Shown here in pieces: positions 1-8,342 of a stretch of 29,368 nt of DNA. How positions within the stretch are numbered: position 1 is the stretch's first letter; the number at the start of each line of letters is the position of its first letter. A program made the position numbers and the translations under genes. Under the pieces are notes generated by a model. It ran no database searches, had not been told where the DNA came from, and saw nothing but the letters and a program-made list of their open reading frames with translations. This DNA comes from Bacteroidales bacterium UBA6244 (lineage in GTDB: Bacteria; Bacteroidota; Bacteroidia; Bacteroidales; F082). Location: assembly GCA_002440885.1 (NCBI GenBank), contig DJVY01000128.1, positions 1 through 29,368 of the forward strand, in the 5' to 3' direction.

Positions 1-198
1 TGGCAACGTTACGATAAGGGAGTAACCAGTTACCTCGAAGTCATTGACTCGCAAACACAGTCGTTTCAGGCACAACTCGATTACTCTCAAGCACGCCAGG
101 ATCTACTGAGCGCCTATGCCCAGCTATACAAGGCGTTGGGAGGCGGATGGCTTTCTCCTGAAGAGGAAAAGGAATACCAGTCTCCTCCTGTTAAATAA
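1..198 (+). CDS. TolC/OprM-like outer-membrane efflux protein, C-terminal end only
   Basis: This is the last 65 codons of a gene that begins before the window; frame 1 is open from the first base to TAA at 196-198. The residues fit the end of an outer-membrane factor of RND or type I efflux systems: a WQRYDKGVTSYLEVIDSQ segment followed by a helix rich in Q, A and L ending in YKALGGGW, which is the usual coiled-coil hairpin and final turn of the TolC/OprM/NodT family. Such proteins form a trimeric channel across the outer membrane and periplasm and accept substrates from an inner-membrane pump and adaptor. A short Glu/Lys-rich tail follows GGGW. The pump and adaptor genes would be expected upstream, outside the window. 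I see no terminator hairpin after the stop. The family call is fairly safe; the substrate is unknown. Confidence 0.8.
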   Translation, partial: WQRYDKGVTSYLEVIDSQTQSFQAQLDYSQARQDLLSAYAQLYKALGGGWLSPEEEKEYQSPPVK

Positions 199-255
199 GG
201 CAAGTTCGTCACAGGTTTTTAGTCTCAAAGGACAGAAAATTTATAATCATTCTAA

Positions 256-287
256 TTGCAAATGGAAATTAGTTTGTTCTATTTTTG
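256..287 (+). promoter_or_regulatory. Bacteroidota-type promoter for the aconitase-family gene
   Basis: TTG at 256-258, a 21-nt spacer, then TATTTTTG at 280-287 match the TTG / TAnnTTTG consensus of the Bacteroidota primary sigma factor. Transcription would start near 294, leaving a 5' leader of about 13 nt before the ATG at 307. Assigned by consensus only. Confidence 0.6.
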
Positions 288-306
288 ACCAAAATATTAT
301 AACACT

Positions 307-2112
307 ATGAATCTGATCGAAAAAATTCTGGCTGCACATGCCGGCAAAAAACAGGTAGTCCCTGGAGAAATTGTAGACATTTTTATTGACGCCAGAGTGG
401 CACGCGATTTTGGGGGTCCAAACGTGGTAAAAACACTTGAAGAAAACGGACTGGATGTTGACGACATCAGCCGCACCTTTTTCACCTTCGACACAAATCC
501 TACCGGAAGTGACCAGAAATACGCTGTCAACCAACAACTTGTAAGGCAGTATGCACGTAAGAAAGGAATCAAAGTTTTTGATATCAACACAGGTATCGGC
601 ACACACACCTTAATAAGTGAAGGGCTGGCGTGGCCGGGATCGACCGCAGTTACCACCGACTCACACGCCAATATACTAGGAGCAATAGGTGCGTTTGGCC
701 AAGGGATGGGCGATAAAGACATAGCAGCTGCTTTCCATAAAGGAAAGGTGTGGTTTAAAGTACCTCCTTCAGTAAAAATTACTTTCACGGGAACCCGCCC
801 GACCCAGGTTACGGCAAAAGACATCGTTTTGAATTTGCTCAATCAATTCGGCGCAAACAAACTCCTCGGCTACTCGGTTGAATTCTATGGAGAAGCAGTT
901 GACGCCCTGTCACTCGACGAGCGAATTACCATTGCCTCCATGGGTACTGAGATGGGCGTTATTGCCCTGCTATTCACGCCAAGTGACGAAATAATGGCTT
1001 ATTGTACAGGAAAAACCGGACGTGCCATCGAGAAACCGGTTGCTGATCCTGATGCCAAATATGATCAGGAGTTCGTTATCGATATGAGCACCTATGTCCC
1101 GATGGTCAGTCGCCCCGGAAAACCACACGACACCGTAGATATCAACACACAAAAGAAAACCCGCATCGATTCTGCTTTTATTGGAAGTTGTACCAACGGA
1201 CGTATGGAAGACATGCGAGCCGCCGCTCGTATATTGAATGGAAGGAAAGTTGCCCCTGGTGTGGTGTTGAAAATTGTGCCGGCGACCGATGAAATTTGGC
1301 TTGAATGTCTGCAGGAAGGAATAATTTCAATTTTTAAAAACGCAGGAGCTCTTGTTAGCAATGCCGGTTGTGCAGGCTGTGCCGCCGGACAGGTCGGGCA
1401 AAACGGACCGGGAGAAGTGACTATAAGCACCGGAAACCGGAATTTCCCGGGAAAACAAGGCAAAGGATCAGTTTATCTGGCATCACCCGCTACTGTGGCT
1501 GCCTCTGCAATAGCAGGTTACATCACTACTGAAGACGATATTCCTGAAGTGTCTGCCGATTATAGTTTAGATGATCTGAAAAAAGAAGATAAATCAGCGA
1601 CACTTTCCAAAAAAGAACATGCCGGGAAACCGGATGTTGTTACCGGACGCGTCTGGATAATCAAAAAAGACGATATCGATACCGACATGATATTCCATAA
1701 CAGATACCTGCAAATTACTGATCCTAAAGAAATGGGGCAGTACATTTTCGACAACCTGGCAGGTCATGAAGACTTTGCCTCTCGCGTAAAACCCGGAGAT
1801 GTCGTCATTACAGGTAAAAACTTTGGTGCTGGAAGTTCGCGGCAACAGGCTGTTGATGGATTTGCGACGCTGGGAGTTCAAGCCATCCTGGCCGAATCCT
1901 TTGGTGCTATTTACGAAAGAAATGCGATCAATGCAGCTTTCCCCATTGTTACCTACTCATCTTTGGATCAGCTGGATTTACACGATGGCGATGAAATCAG
2001 TCTGAATTTTAAAACAGGTGAACTTGTCAGCCTAAAAGATAAGCAAACACTGATGGTTGAACCGTTTTCAGAAGTTCAATTAGAGATTTATCGCAACGAT
2101 GGTCTCTTTTAA
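307..2112 (+). CDS. Single-chain aconitase / 3-isopropylmalate dehydratase family enzyme (large and small domains fused)
   Basis: 601 residues, a hydro-lyase of the aconitase superfamily that isomerises a hydroxy-tricarboxylate through a dehydrated intermediate, using a [4Fe-4S] cluster. Residues 1 to about 415 are the LeuC-like catalytic part: a DSH motif, SCTNG with Cys295, and a GCAGC motif with Cys355 and Cys358 give the three cluster ligands. After a charged Lys/Asp/Glu-rich linker (about 415-437), residues about 438-601 are the LeuD-like swivel domain, with DIDTD, NRYLQI and the phosphate-loop-like GAGSSRQQA (509-515). In LeuCD enzymes these parts are normally two proteins; in classical aconitases they are fused but the chain is nearer 750-900 residues. 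No leucine or TCA-cycle gene is adjacent, so citrate, isopropylmalate or a homologue are all possible substrates. It is transcribed alone, from its own promoter to a strong terminator. Confidence 0.88.
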   Translation: MNLIEKILAAHAGKKQVVPGEIVDIFIDARVARDFGGPNVVKTLEENGLDVDDISRTFFTFDTNPTGSDQKYAVNQQLVRQYARKKGIKVFDINTGIGTHTLISEGLAWPGSTAVTTDSHANILGAIGAFGQGMGDKDIAAAFHKGKVWFKVPPSVKITFTGTRPTQVTAKDIVLNLLNQFGANKLLGYSVEFYGEAVDALSLDERITIASMGTEMGVIALLFTPSDEIMAYCTGKTGRAIEKPVADPDAKYDQEFVIDMSTYVPMVSRPGKPHDTVDINTQKKTRIDSAFIGSCTNGRMEDMRAAARILNGRKVAPGVVLKIVPATDEIWLECLQEGIISIFKNAGALVSNAGCAGCAAGQVGQNGPGEVTISTGNRNFPGKQGKGSVYLASPATVAASAIAGYITTEDDIPEVSADYSLDDLKKEDKSATLSKKEHAGKPDVVTGRVWIIKKDDIDTDMIFHNRYLQITDPKEMGQYIFDNLAGHEDFASRVKPGDVVITGKNFGAGSSRQQAVDGFATLGVQAILAESFGAIYERNAINAAFPIVTYSSLDQLDLHDGDEISLNFKTGELVSLKDKQTLMVEPFSEVQLEIYRNDGLF

Positions 2113-2141
2113 TAATTACTCCAAGATTGCCTGACTTAATT

Positions 2142-2179
2142 GAACCGATCTGAAAGAACAAAAACAGATCGGTTCTTTT
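2142..2179 (+). terminator. Rho-independent terminator after the aconitase-family gene
   Basis: A perfect 11-bp inverted repeat, GAACCGATCTG (2142-2152) with CAGATCGGTTC (2165-2175), 12-nt loop, followed directly by TTTT. It lies 29 nt past the stop codon. Confidence 0.85.
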
Positions 2180-2218
2180 GCTTTACATATGTTCACTTCA
2201 TTATCAGTAAACCAATCG

Positions 2219-3079
2219 ATGAATAATAAATACCGGATATTTCACTTGCTTTTGTTGGCTTTGGCAATGCTTGGATTGAAAATGTCAGCTCAACCATCTC
2301 CCCTAATGCTGATGTCGTGGAACATAAGATATGACAACCCGAACGATAAACCTAACAAATGGGACTTCAGAAAAGAGGCTGTTGTACAAATAATTACTGA
2401 TAATGACCCTGATTTTATCGGACTTCAGGAGGCTTTGCCCCATCAAATTAGTTTTGTTTTAAACAAATTAACCCGGTATGCATCGGTGGGTATTGGAAGA
2501 GAACTAAATGGTGGTGGTGAACACACAGCTATTTTATACGATACCACCAAGTACCGTATGCTAAAAACAGGCACCTTCTGGCTTTCTCCAACTCCTGCTG
2601 AATTGTCAGTAGGTTGGGACGCTGCACTTCCACGAATTTGTACTTACGGTTTATTTACGAATTCAAGCACAAAAGAAAAATTCCTGATTTTAAACACGCA
2701 TTTGGATCACTTAGGCGAGGTTGCCCGAAATAATTCAGCACAATTGATATTAGACTCTGTTATAAGCCTGAGAGAACAGCATCAGCCGAATGCCGTTGCA
2801 CTGTTAGGTGATTTTAACGACAACCCTGACTCGAAAACCATCGAAGTTCTTGCCGGGTATTTTGGACTACCGGAAGTAAATCAATATGATGAGGTAATCA
2901 ATTGGCCTGGAACGTTTAACGGTTTTGATCCTGATGCGGATATCATCGATCGAATTGACTTCATTTTCACAAAGCAACTAAAGGTTGCTGAGTACAGGCA
3001 TATCCCAACCAGAAAAGCGGATGGGCTATATCCAAGCGACCACTTGCCTGTATTCGTAAAAGCGGGAATGGAGAATTAA
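2219..3079 (+). CDS. Exported endonuclease/exonuclease/phosphatase-family hydrolase
   Basis: 286 residues from the chosen start. The ATG at 2219 is preferred over the in-frame one at 2189 because it places a lysine-containing N-region and a hydrophobic stretch (LLLLALAMLGL) first, ending in a likely signal-peptidase site after MSAQ. The mature protein has the ordered motifs of the metal-dependent EEP (DNase I-like) fold: SWNIRYDN near the start, IGLQEA with the metal-binding Glu, LNTHLDH, LLGDFND (Asp198) and the terminal SDHLPVF with the catalytic His. Members cleave phosphodiesters or phosphomonoesters in nucleic acids, inositol phosphates or lipids; the sequence does not say which. Export suggests action on an extracytoplasmic substrate. 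It sits directly behind the terminator of the previous gene and converges on the next with only 10 nt between, with no hairpin visible there. Confidence 0.85.
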   Translation: MNNKYRIFHLLLLALAMLGLKMSAQPSPLMLMSWNIRYDNPNDKPNKWDFRKEAVVQIITDNDPDFIGLQEALPHQISFVLNKLTRYASVGIGRELNGGGEHTAILYDTTKYRMLKTGTFWLSPTPAELSVGWDAALPRICTYGLFTNSSTKEKFLILNTHLDHLGEVARNNSAQLILDSVISLREQHQPNAVALLGDFNDNPDSKTIEVLAGYFGLPEVNQYDEVINWPGTFNGFDPDADIIDRIDFIFTKQLKVAEYRHIPTRKADGLYPSDHLPVFVKAGMEN

Positions 3080-3089
3080 ATACTCAGGG

Positions 3090-3887
3090 TTAAAAGCCCC
3101 GCTGTCTTCGTGCCTCAAAAACCACAACGGCTGTTGATACAGATACGTTCATGGAGTCGGCCATGCCTTGCATAGGGATAATAATATGATAATCTGAAGC
3201 TTCCACCCATTCTTGTGTGATTCCGGTGGCCTCTGTTCCCATAACGATGGCCGTGGGGCGGTTAAAATCAACATGATGGTAAGGAATAGCTGCTTTCAGA
3301 TAGGTGCTCACCACCTGTATATCGCGTGCTTTTAACATGGCAATGGCCTTAGCATTAGTGGTAATAAGGGTTGGGACAGTAAACACACATCCTAAAGAAG
3401 CACGTATGGCATTCGGGTTGTAAAGGTCAGCCTTGGGGTCGCAAATTATAACGGCATCAATACCGGCAGCATCAGCTGTACGGTAGATAGCCCCCAGGTT
3501 ACCTGGCTTTTCAACCCCTTCGATAACAAGATATAATGGGTTATTATTGGGTGCCAGTGTGTGAGAATTTTCAGGCATCTCGGCTAATACAACAATTCCT
3601 TCTGTGTTTTCGCGGTAGGCTATTTTCTGGTAAACATCCCGCGAAAGCTCATAAACAGGGCACTCAGGTAGTCGACCAAATTGTTTTAAAACCGAATCAA
3701 AGGGAATAATTTGCGGGCAAAAGTAAACTTCTTTAAACCGATATCCTGATAAAAGAGCCTTCTCAATTTCCTTAATGCCTTCGATTACAAAGAGATGTTC
3801 TAGATTTCGTATGCGACTCTTTTGCAGAGATATCAGATGCTTAACTTTTGCATTTTGGCGACTGGTAATTGATTCTTTGACCATCAT
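3090..3887 (-). CDS. TrmH/SpoU-family RNA 2'-O-methyltransferase
   Basis: 265 residues. The family transfers a methyl group from S-adenosylmethionine to a ribose 2'-OH in tRNA or rRNA through a trefoil-knot (SPOUT) domain and usually works as a dimer. Residues about 5-80 form the small N-terminal substrate-binding domain (SITSRQNAKVKHL, then FVIEG-KEIEKAL). The knot domain carries motif 1, NLGAIYRTADAAG (130-142), motif 2, MGTEATGI (216-223), and motif 3, IPMQG-ADSMNVSVS near residues 236-250, including the Asn and Ser expected for cofactor binding. It is the last gene of a likely three-gene operon, 12 nt behind the pseudouridine-synthase gene. The start could be either of two adjacent ATG codons. 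The exact target nucleotide cannot be told from the sequence. Confidence 0.88.
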   Translation of the reverse strand: MMVKESITSRQNAKVKHLISLQKSRIRNLEHLFVIEGIKEIEKALLSGYRFKEVYFCPQIIPFDSVLKQFGRLPECPVYELSRDVYQKIAYRENTEGIVVLAEMPENSHTLAPNNNPLYLVIEGVEKPGNLGAIYRTADAAGIDAVIICDPKADLYNPNAIRASLGCVFTVPTLITTNAKAIAMLKARDIQVVSTYLKAAIPYHHVDFNRPTAIVMGTEATGITQEWVEASDYHIIIPMQGMADSMNVSVSTAVVVFEARRQRGF

Positions 3888-3899
3888 AGCTCAAAGATA

Positions 3900-4808
3900 T
3901 TACATTATTTTATACTTCTCCGGAGCTCCATCCGAAGGGTGGTAGAAACTTTTTGGAGGCTGATAAGTAAGTTGAACCAGCTGACCTGTCACAGGATGAC
4001 TAAACTCCATCGAGTTGGCAGTCAACCGAATCTGGCGTTTTACACTGCCGTCGGCTCCATATTTTCGATCGCCTACAATCGGACAACCTAATCCTGCCAA
4101 ATGAAGCCTGACTTGCTTATTTCTACCGGCTTCCACAGTCACTTCAAGCAAAAAGTGTTTTCCTTCTGGTCGAAGATATTTATAGGATGTTTTTGCAAAG
4201 TGAGCGTTTGGAACTTCCTTTTGATGCGATTGCAAAAGGCGACCTCCATCTTCAGTCAACCAGTTTTCAATGTTTCCCGAAGCGGGTTGGGGCATATTTT
4301 CGACAAGCGCCAACATTCGAATCTTTACTTGTTGCCACTGTTTTATTATCTGCTGCTGAACTTTTTCTGTTCGTGCAAACAGCATTAACCCTTCCATTTC
4401 GCGATCAAGACGATGAACCACCCAAAGCCTTCCCTTCTCCTGATCGCGTTGGTTTACAAAAAATTCCAGCTCTTTGTGATAGGATTTTTCCGTAGGGTGA
4501 TTGTAATCACCTGTAGAAAGAATGCCTGCCGGTTTGAGCGCAACGATCAGGTGGGCATCTTCGTAATAAATGGCAAAAGGATGTGCTCGTTTTGGTATTT
4601 TTATTTTCTTTTCTCCCTTATTTACACTTGTTAACTCTATTACGTCTCCTGATTCAAAAAGCATTTTCACGTGATTTGCAACAGGTTGACCATTTTTAGT
4701 AACCAGCGAATTGGCTATAATTTGTTTTGCTTTTTGACGTGATACACCATGGTACATCTCAAGAACCACATCAAGCAAAGCATCCGGCTTTTTTACAACG
4801 AATTTCAT
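3900..4808 (-). CDS. RluA-family pseudouridine synthase with S4 domain
   Basis: 302 residues. The enzyme isomerises uridine to pseudouridine in rRNA or tRNA. Residues about 1-60 form an S4 RNA-binding domain (DALLDVVLEMYHGVSRQKA, then GDVIELT). The catalytic domain follows, with YEDAHLIVALKPAGILST and the motif HRLDREMEGLMLFAR holding the catalytic Asp135, then VTVEAGRNKQVRLHLAGLGCPIVGDRKYGA, the usual C-terminal landmarks of the RluA group. The catalytic loop reads HRLDREMEGL, where RluA, RluC and RluD enzymes more often have HRLDRDTSGL, so the RNA target may differ from theirs. The gene starts 7 nt after the bipA stop and ends 12 nt before the methyltransferase gene, which argues for one transcript. 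Confidence 0.9.
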   Translation of the reverse strand: MKFVVKKPDALLDVVLEMYHGVSRQKAKQIIANSLVTKNGQPVANHVKMLFESGDVIELTSVNKGEKKIKIPKRAHPFAIYYEDAHLIVALKPAGILSTGDYNHPTEKSYHKELEFFVNQRDQEKGRLWVVHRLDREMEGLMLFARTEKVQQQIIKQWQQVKIRMLALVENMPQPASGNIENWLTEDGGRLLQSHQKEVPNAHFAKTSYKYLRPEGKHFLLEVTVEAGRNKQVRLHLAGLGCPIVGDRKYGADGSVKRQIRLTANSMEFSHPVTGQLVQLTYQPPKSFYHPSDGAPEKYKIM

Positions 4809-4815
4809 AACTCAA

Positions 4816-6630
4816 TTACTGGCTAACTGATTTGTTGCCTGCTCTTTTACGGTCATTCTCATTGAGGAGAATTTTCCGCAAACGAAGCGATCGGGGAGTG
4901 ATTTCCAAATACTCATCTTCACGAATAATTTCCATGTACTCTTCTAGTGAAAAGCGAATTGGAGGTGGAAGAAGCACTTTGTCATCAGTTCCTGAGGCCC
5001 TTACGTTGGTTAGTTTCTTGGTTTTACAAACATTCACCACCATGTCTCCTGCCCTGCTGCTTTCGCCAATAACCTGGCCGGCGTAAACTTCTTCATTCGT
5101 ATTCAGGTAAAAACGTCCGCGGTCGCTGAGTTTCCAAATGGCGTAAGGAATAGCAATCCCTGTTTCCATCGAAATAAGGGCTCCGTTCATTCTCATTTTA
5201 ATATCGCCTCGCATAGGGGCAAACTCCTTGAATCGATGAGCAATAATCGCTTCGCCTTCAGTAGCTGTAAGGATCGCATTTCTAAGTCCGATAATGGCCC
5301 GTGAAGGCATGATAAACTCAAGCATCATGCGATCGTTTTTCACCTCCTGGTTGTTGAATTCGCCCTTACGCAAAGTCACAATATCGATAACCCTTCCTGT
5401 AAATTCTTCAGGAACAAGTACTGTAAGACTTTCTATCGGCTCGTGTTTAACACCTTCAATTTCTTTGATAATCACCTTAGGCTGACCCAACTGAAACTCG
5501 TATCCCTCGCGACGCATGGTTTCAACTAAAATGGAGAGATGTAATATTCCTCTTCCGAAAACCAAATAGCTGTCGGAGCTGTTGGTCTCCTCCACTTTCA
5601 GCGCCAGGTTTTTTTCCGTTTCGTGAAATAAACGATCACGCAAATGTCTGGATGTAACGTACTTACCCTCTTTGCCAAAGAATGGTGAATTGTTTATGGT
5701 AAAAATCATGCTCATGGTGGGCTCATCAATCTTAATGGCCGGCAATCCTTCCGGATTTTCAAAATCAGTTACGGTATCACCGATTTCAAAATCTTCAATA
5801 CCCATAATAGCAACAATATCACCGGCGTTGACAGGGGTTTTGCACTTTTCTTTGCCTAGGCCTTCAAAAACATAGAGTTCTTTAATTCTGGATTTTTGCA
5901 CCGAACCATCGCGCTTCACAAGTGAGACCTGTTGCCCCATTTCGAGCGTACCCCGCAGCAACTTACCTACTGCAATACGTCCTACGTAGCTCGAATAATC
6001 CAGCGAGGTTATTTGCATTTGCGGTGTGCCTTCCACAAATTTGGCAGGAGGTACATGGGCGATCACCTGATCGAGTAAATAACTAACATTATCAGTTTCA
6101 TTGCGCCAGTCATCTGACATCCACCCATGTTTTGAGGATCCGTAAATCACAGGAAAATCAAGCTGTTCTTCTGTTGCACCCAGATTGAACATCAAATCGA
6201 ATACCGCTTCATACACTTCATCAGGACGACAATTAGGCTTATCAACTTTGTTAATTACCACCAATGGCTTCAAACCCAAATCGATGGCTTTCTGTAGTAC
6301 AAATCGGGTTTGAGGCATTGGCCCTTCGAACGCGTCAACCAAAAGGAGTACACCATCGGCCATGTTTAAAACACGCTCAACCTCGCCACCAAAATCAGAG
6401 TGACCAGGTGTATCGATTATGTTAATTTTTACCCCTTTATAACGTACTGAAACGTTTTTCGATAAGATGGTGATCCCCCGTTCTCGTTCCAAATCGTTGC
6501 TGTCGAGGATTAAATCCCCAACAACTTCATTTTCACGAAAGAGTTTCACTTGATGTAACATTCTGTCTACCAAGGTAGTTTTGCCGTGATCGACGTGAGC
6601 AATTATAGCGATATTACGAATGGACTGCAT
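4816..6630 (-). CDS. bipA: Translational GTPase BipA/TypA
   Basis: 604 residues, the normal length for BipA. This ribosome-associated GTPase aids 50S-subunit assembly and stress or low-temperature adaptation. The G domain shows AHVDHGKTT (11-19, P-loop), RERGITI (switch I), DTPGHSDFGGEV (G3) and NKVDKPN (G4). EF-G-like domains II, III and V follow, then the BipA-specific C-terminal region with KKLTNVRASGTD and LEEYMEIIREDEYLEITP; the tail is basic. A Bacteroidota -7 element lies just upstream, and the two genes behind it both encode RNA-modifying enzymes, which suggests a shared ribosome-maturation role. No missing motif was seen. Confidence 0.97.
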   Translation of the reverse strand: MQSIRNIAIIAHVDHGKTTLVDRMLHQVKLFRENEVVGDLILDSNDLERERGITILSKNVSVRYKGVKINIIDTPGHSDFGGEVERVLNMADGVLLLVDAFEGPMPQTRFVLQKAIDLGLKPLVVINKVDKPNCRPDEVYEAVFDLMFNLGATEEQLDFPVIYGSSKHGWMSDDWRNETDNVSYLLDQVIAHVPPAKFVEGTPQMQITSLDYSSYVGRIAVGKLLRGTLEMGQQVSLVKRDGSVQKSRIKELYVFEGLGKEKCKTPVNAGDIVAIMGIEDFEIGDTVTDFENPEGLPAIKIDEPTMSMIFTINNSPFFGKEGKYVTSRHLRDRLFHETEKNLALKVEETNSSDSYLVFGRGILHLSILVETMRREGYEFQLGQPKVIIKEIEGVKHEPIESLTVLVPEEFTGRVIDIVTLRKGEFNNQEVKNDRMMLEFIMPSRAIIGLRNAILTATEGEAIIAHRFKEFAPMRGDIKMRMNGALISMETGIAIPYAIWKLSDRGRFYLNTNEEVYAGQVIGESSRAGDMVVNVCKTKKLTNVRASGTDDKVLLPPPIRFSLEEYMEIIREDEYLEITPRSLRLRKILLNENDRKRAGNKSVSQ

Positions 6631-6657
6631 AACAATAGTTTAGTTTAAATGGCGGCG

Positions 6658-6665
6658 CAAAAGTA
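6658..6665 (-). promoter_or_regulatory. Likely -7 element of the bipA operon promoter
   Basis: On the minus strand TACTTTTG (6665 to 6658) fits TAnnTTTG, 27 nt before the bipA ATG. The nearest TTTG upstream (6685-6682) leaves a 16-nt spacer, shorter than the usual 19-21, so the -33 element is uncertain. Confidence 0.5.
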
Positions 6666-6714
6666 GTCTTTATTTGAATGCCAAATAAGGTGCAATGGTA
6701 AGCTCCAAAATGAT

Positions 6715-7536
6715 TTATTGAGATTCCAGAAAATCAGAGACGATCTTAGAAAAAACGGAAGGTTGTTCGATGTGAAGGCTATGGCCGGCATTTTTTACCG
6801 AGGCCACAGAACATCCGGGTATGTCAGCTAAAGCACAAGTGGCTGCCGAATCAGAAAAAAGCCGATCGTTGTCGGCCCGCAGGACCAAGGTTTTTTGTCT
6901 TACCTCATCAAGAAATGGAGTCCCGTTAAAGGCAATAATTGCTTCTACCTGAGCTTTGAACGTCTCCATCTTAATCGGATACGGATAGCTAAGCGCTCCA
7001 ATGATGTAGGCCGTAAGCAGGCTCTGGTTCTCAAAAAACTGATCTGAATAGAGCCAGTAGAACAGATTCCTGAACCACAGCTCCATGTCCGTTTTTGCTT
7101 CAAGTAAAGCAGCCCAATCGTGAAGCTGATACTTTTGGCGTTGATTGAGCACAGTGGTAGAAGCCGCCAGAATCAGACGATCGATTCGTTCTGGAAAACG
7201 CACTGCCATCTGTAGCGCGATCATCCCTCCCATCGAATGTCCTAAAACATGCGCTTTATCGATTCTCAGAAAGGCAAGTAACGCTGCCGCATCTATGGCC
7301 ATCTGATTTATCGTAAGGTTTTGGCAGTTTAAAGTGCTGCGGCCAACACCTCTGTTATCGAATAAAATCACCAGAAAGTGTTTGGAAAGGATTTTTTTTA
7401 TCGATACCCAGCTCTGTACGTCTGATGCCAGGCCGGCAATAAGCAACAGTGGCTTACCACCCCCAAGTATCTCATAATAACAGTGACCATGGTCATGACT
7501 AAAGTACGGCATCAGTTTTTTTCGTAAAGATGCCAT
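6715..7536 (-). CDS. Alpha/beta-hydrolase fold protein
   Basis: 273 residues, cytosolic, no signal peptide. The alpha/beta-hydrolase landmarks are in order: PLLLIAGLASDVQSW (oxyanion region), LFDNRGVGRS, the nucleophile elbow GHSMGG with Ser101, an acidic residue in LRADNDRLF (Asp222 or Asp224), and the catalytic His252 in NAGHSLHIEQP. A helical cap containing many aromatic residues (WFRNLFYWLYSDQFF) lies between strands 6 and 7. The family covers esterases, lipases, C-C hydrolases and haloperoxidase-like enzymes, and the substrate cannot be told. An alternative start at the ATG eight codons downstream (7512) is possible. It lies upstream of bipA on the same strand but 84 nt away and outside that operon's promoter. 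Confidence 0.85.
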   Translation of the reverse strand: MASLRKKLMPYFSHDHGHCYYEILGGGKPLLLIAGLASDVQSWVSIKKILSKHFLVILFDNRGVGRSTLNCQNLTINQMAIDAAALLAFLRIDKAHVLGHSMGGMIALQMAVRFPERIDRLILAASTTVLNQRQKYQLHDWAALLEAKTDMELWFRNLFYWLYSDQFFENQSLLTAYIIGALSYPYPIKMETFKAQVEAIIAFNGTPFLDEVRQKTLVLRADNDRLFSDSAATCALADIPGCSVASVKNAGHSLHIEQPSVFSKIVSDFLESQ

Positions 7537-7644
7537 TTTTTTTTAAGCCGCGCTCTTCAAACTACAATTTTTTTAGGTTTTCACATGATAGGATTAAAGG
7601 GAAGATTAACATCGACAAGCTCCGGGAAAGTCGGAACAGCCCGA

Positions 7645-8115
7645 CTATAATTCTGTATGAACTACCAGTGTTGTTGGCAGTGAAGTGACCAGTTTTTCAG
7701 CTTTTTGCAGCACAACATCTTCGTCACCAGAAAACAGTTCAACCTGACGATCAGGTAAGCTTAGATACAGTTTGAAGAGGTCGCTGGTTTCGGTTCGGCT
7801 TATAGAAAGAACACTCATCGCACGCGTTTCCCTAGTCTTTACTACCAGTAAACCATTCAATTGACTTAGACTTTCCCATTTCCCGGATTTAATGAAAAAA
7901 ATTCCGAAGTACTTCTTAAACAATTTCCTCTCTATATCTATAATAACACCTGATTTTAAAAATATCAGAAATACAGAAAAAATCAAAAACAAAACACCAC
8001 GCCAATCAACGACAACTACTCTCCAAACCCCAATTGCCATCAAAGCGTAACCAAGGATAATGAAATTTAACGGAAGCCGTTCCGTCACAAAATTTAACTT
8101 TGCTTTCTCAATCAT
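7645..8115 (-). CDS. Small membrane protein of unknown function
   Basis: 156 residues; I do not recognise a family. Two hydrophobic stretches near residues 16-35 (LNFIILGYALMAIGVWRVVV) and 40-57 (VLFLIFSVFLIFLKSGVI) are likely transmembrane helices forming a hairpin. A hydrophilic C-terminal domain of about 100 residues, probably cytosolic because the turn following the hairpin is basic (RKLFKKYFG), completes it. The hairpin plus beta-rich tail resembles bacterial PH-like membrane proteins in outline only. The gene is 108 nt upstream of the alpha/beta-hydrolase gene on the same strand. I saw no clear promoter match in front of it. Confidence 0.6.
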   Translation of the reverse strand: MIEKAKLNFVTERLPLNFIILGYALMAIGVWRVVVVDWRGVLFLIFSVFLIFLKSGVIIDIERKLFKKYFGIFFIKSGKWESLSQLNGLLVVKTRETRAMSVLSISRTETSDLFKLYLSLPDRQVELFSGDEDVVLQKAEKLVTSLPTTLVVHTEL

Positions 8116-8305
8116 GAAATACGATTTTTTGTGATTCTTACCAAATCTGTTTCATCTGAAATGATAAACCAGCGAATTTAAGGAGAATTCCATTATATTG
8201 TACAAATAGGGAAAACTGTTCTTTCGCAATTCATGTTAAATTGAACCCCATCAATTGTGAAACTTGATTTGATGGCAATGGTCCATGATTGTATGTCAGG
8301 TTTTA

Positions 8306-8336
8306 TTGATTCCCTTGCTTTCTTTTCTTATCTTTG
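8306..8336 (+). promoter_or_regulatory. Bacteroidota-type promoter for the cold-shock-domain gene
   Basis: TTG at 8306-8308, a 20-nt spacer and TATCTTTG at 8329-8336 give a full consensus match. The predicted start near 8343 lies about 209 nt before the ATG at 8552, an unusually long leader for this window, where other predicted leaders are mostly 12-100 nt. Upstream, 8116-8305 shows nothing I can identify. Confidence 0.65.
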
Positions 8337-8342
8337 CAAAAA

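Noticed and set aside
297..842. 181-codon frame on the minus strand inside the aconitase-family gene
   Set aside because: It is an antisense shadow of a highly conserved enzyme and shows no family motif of its own.
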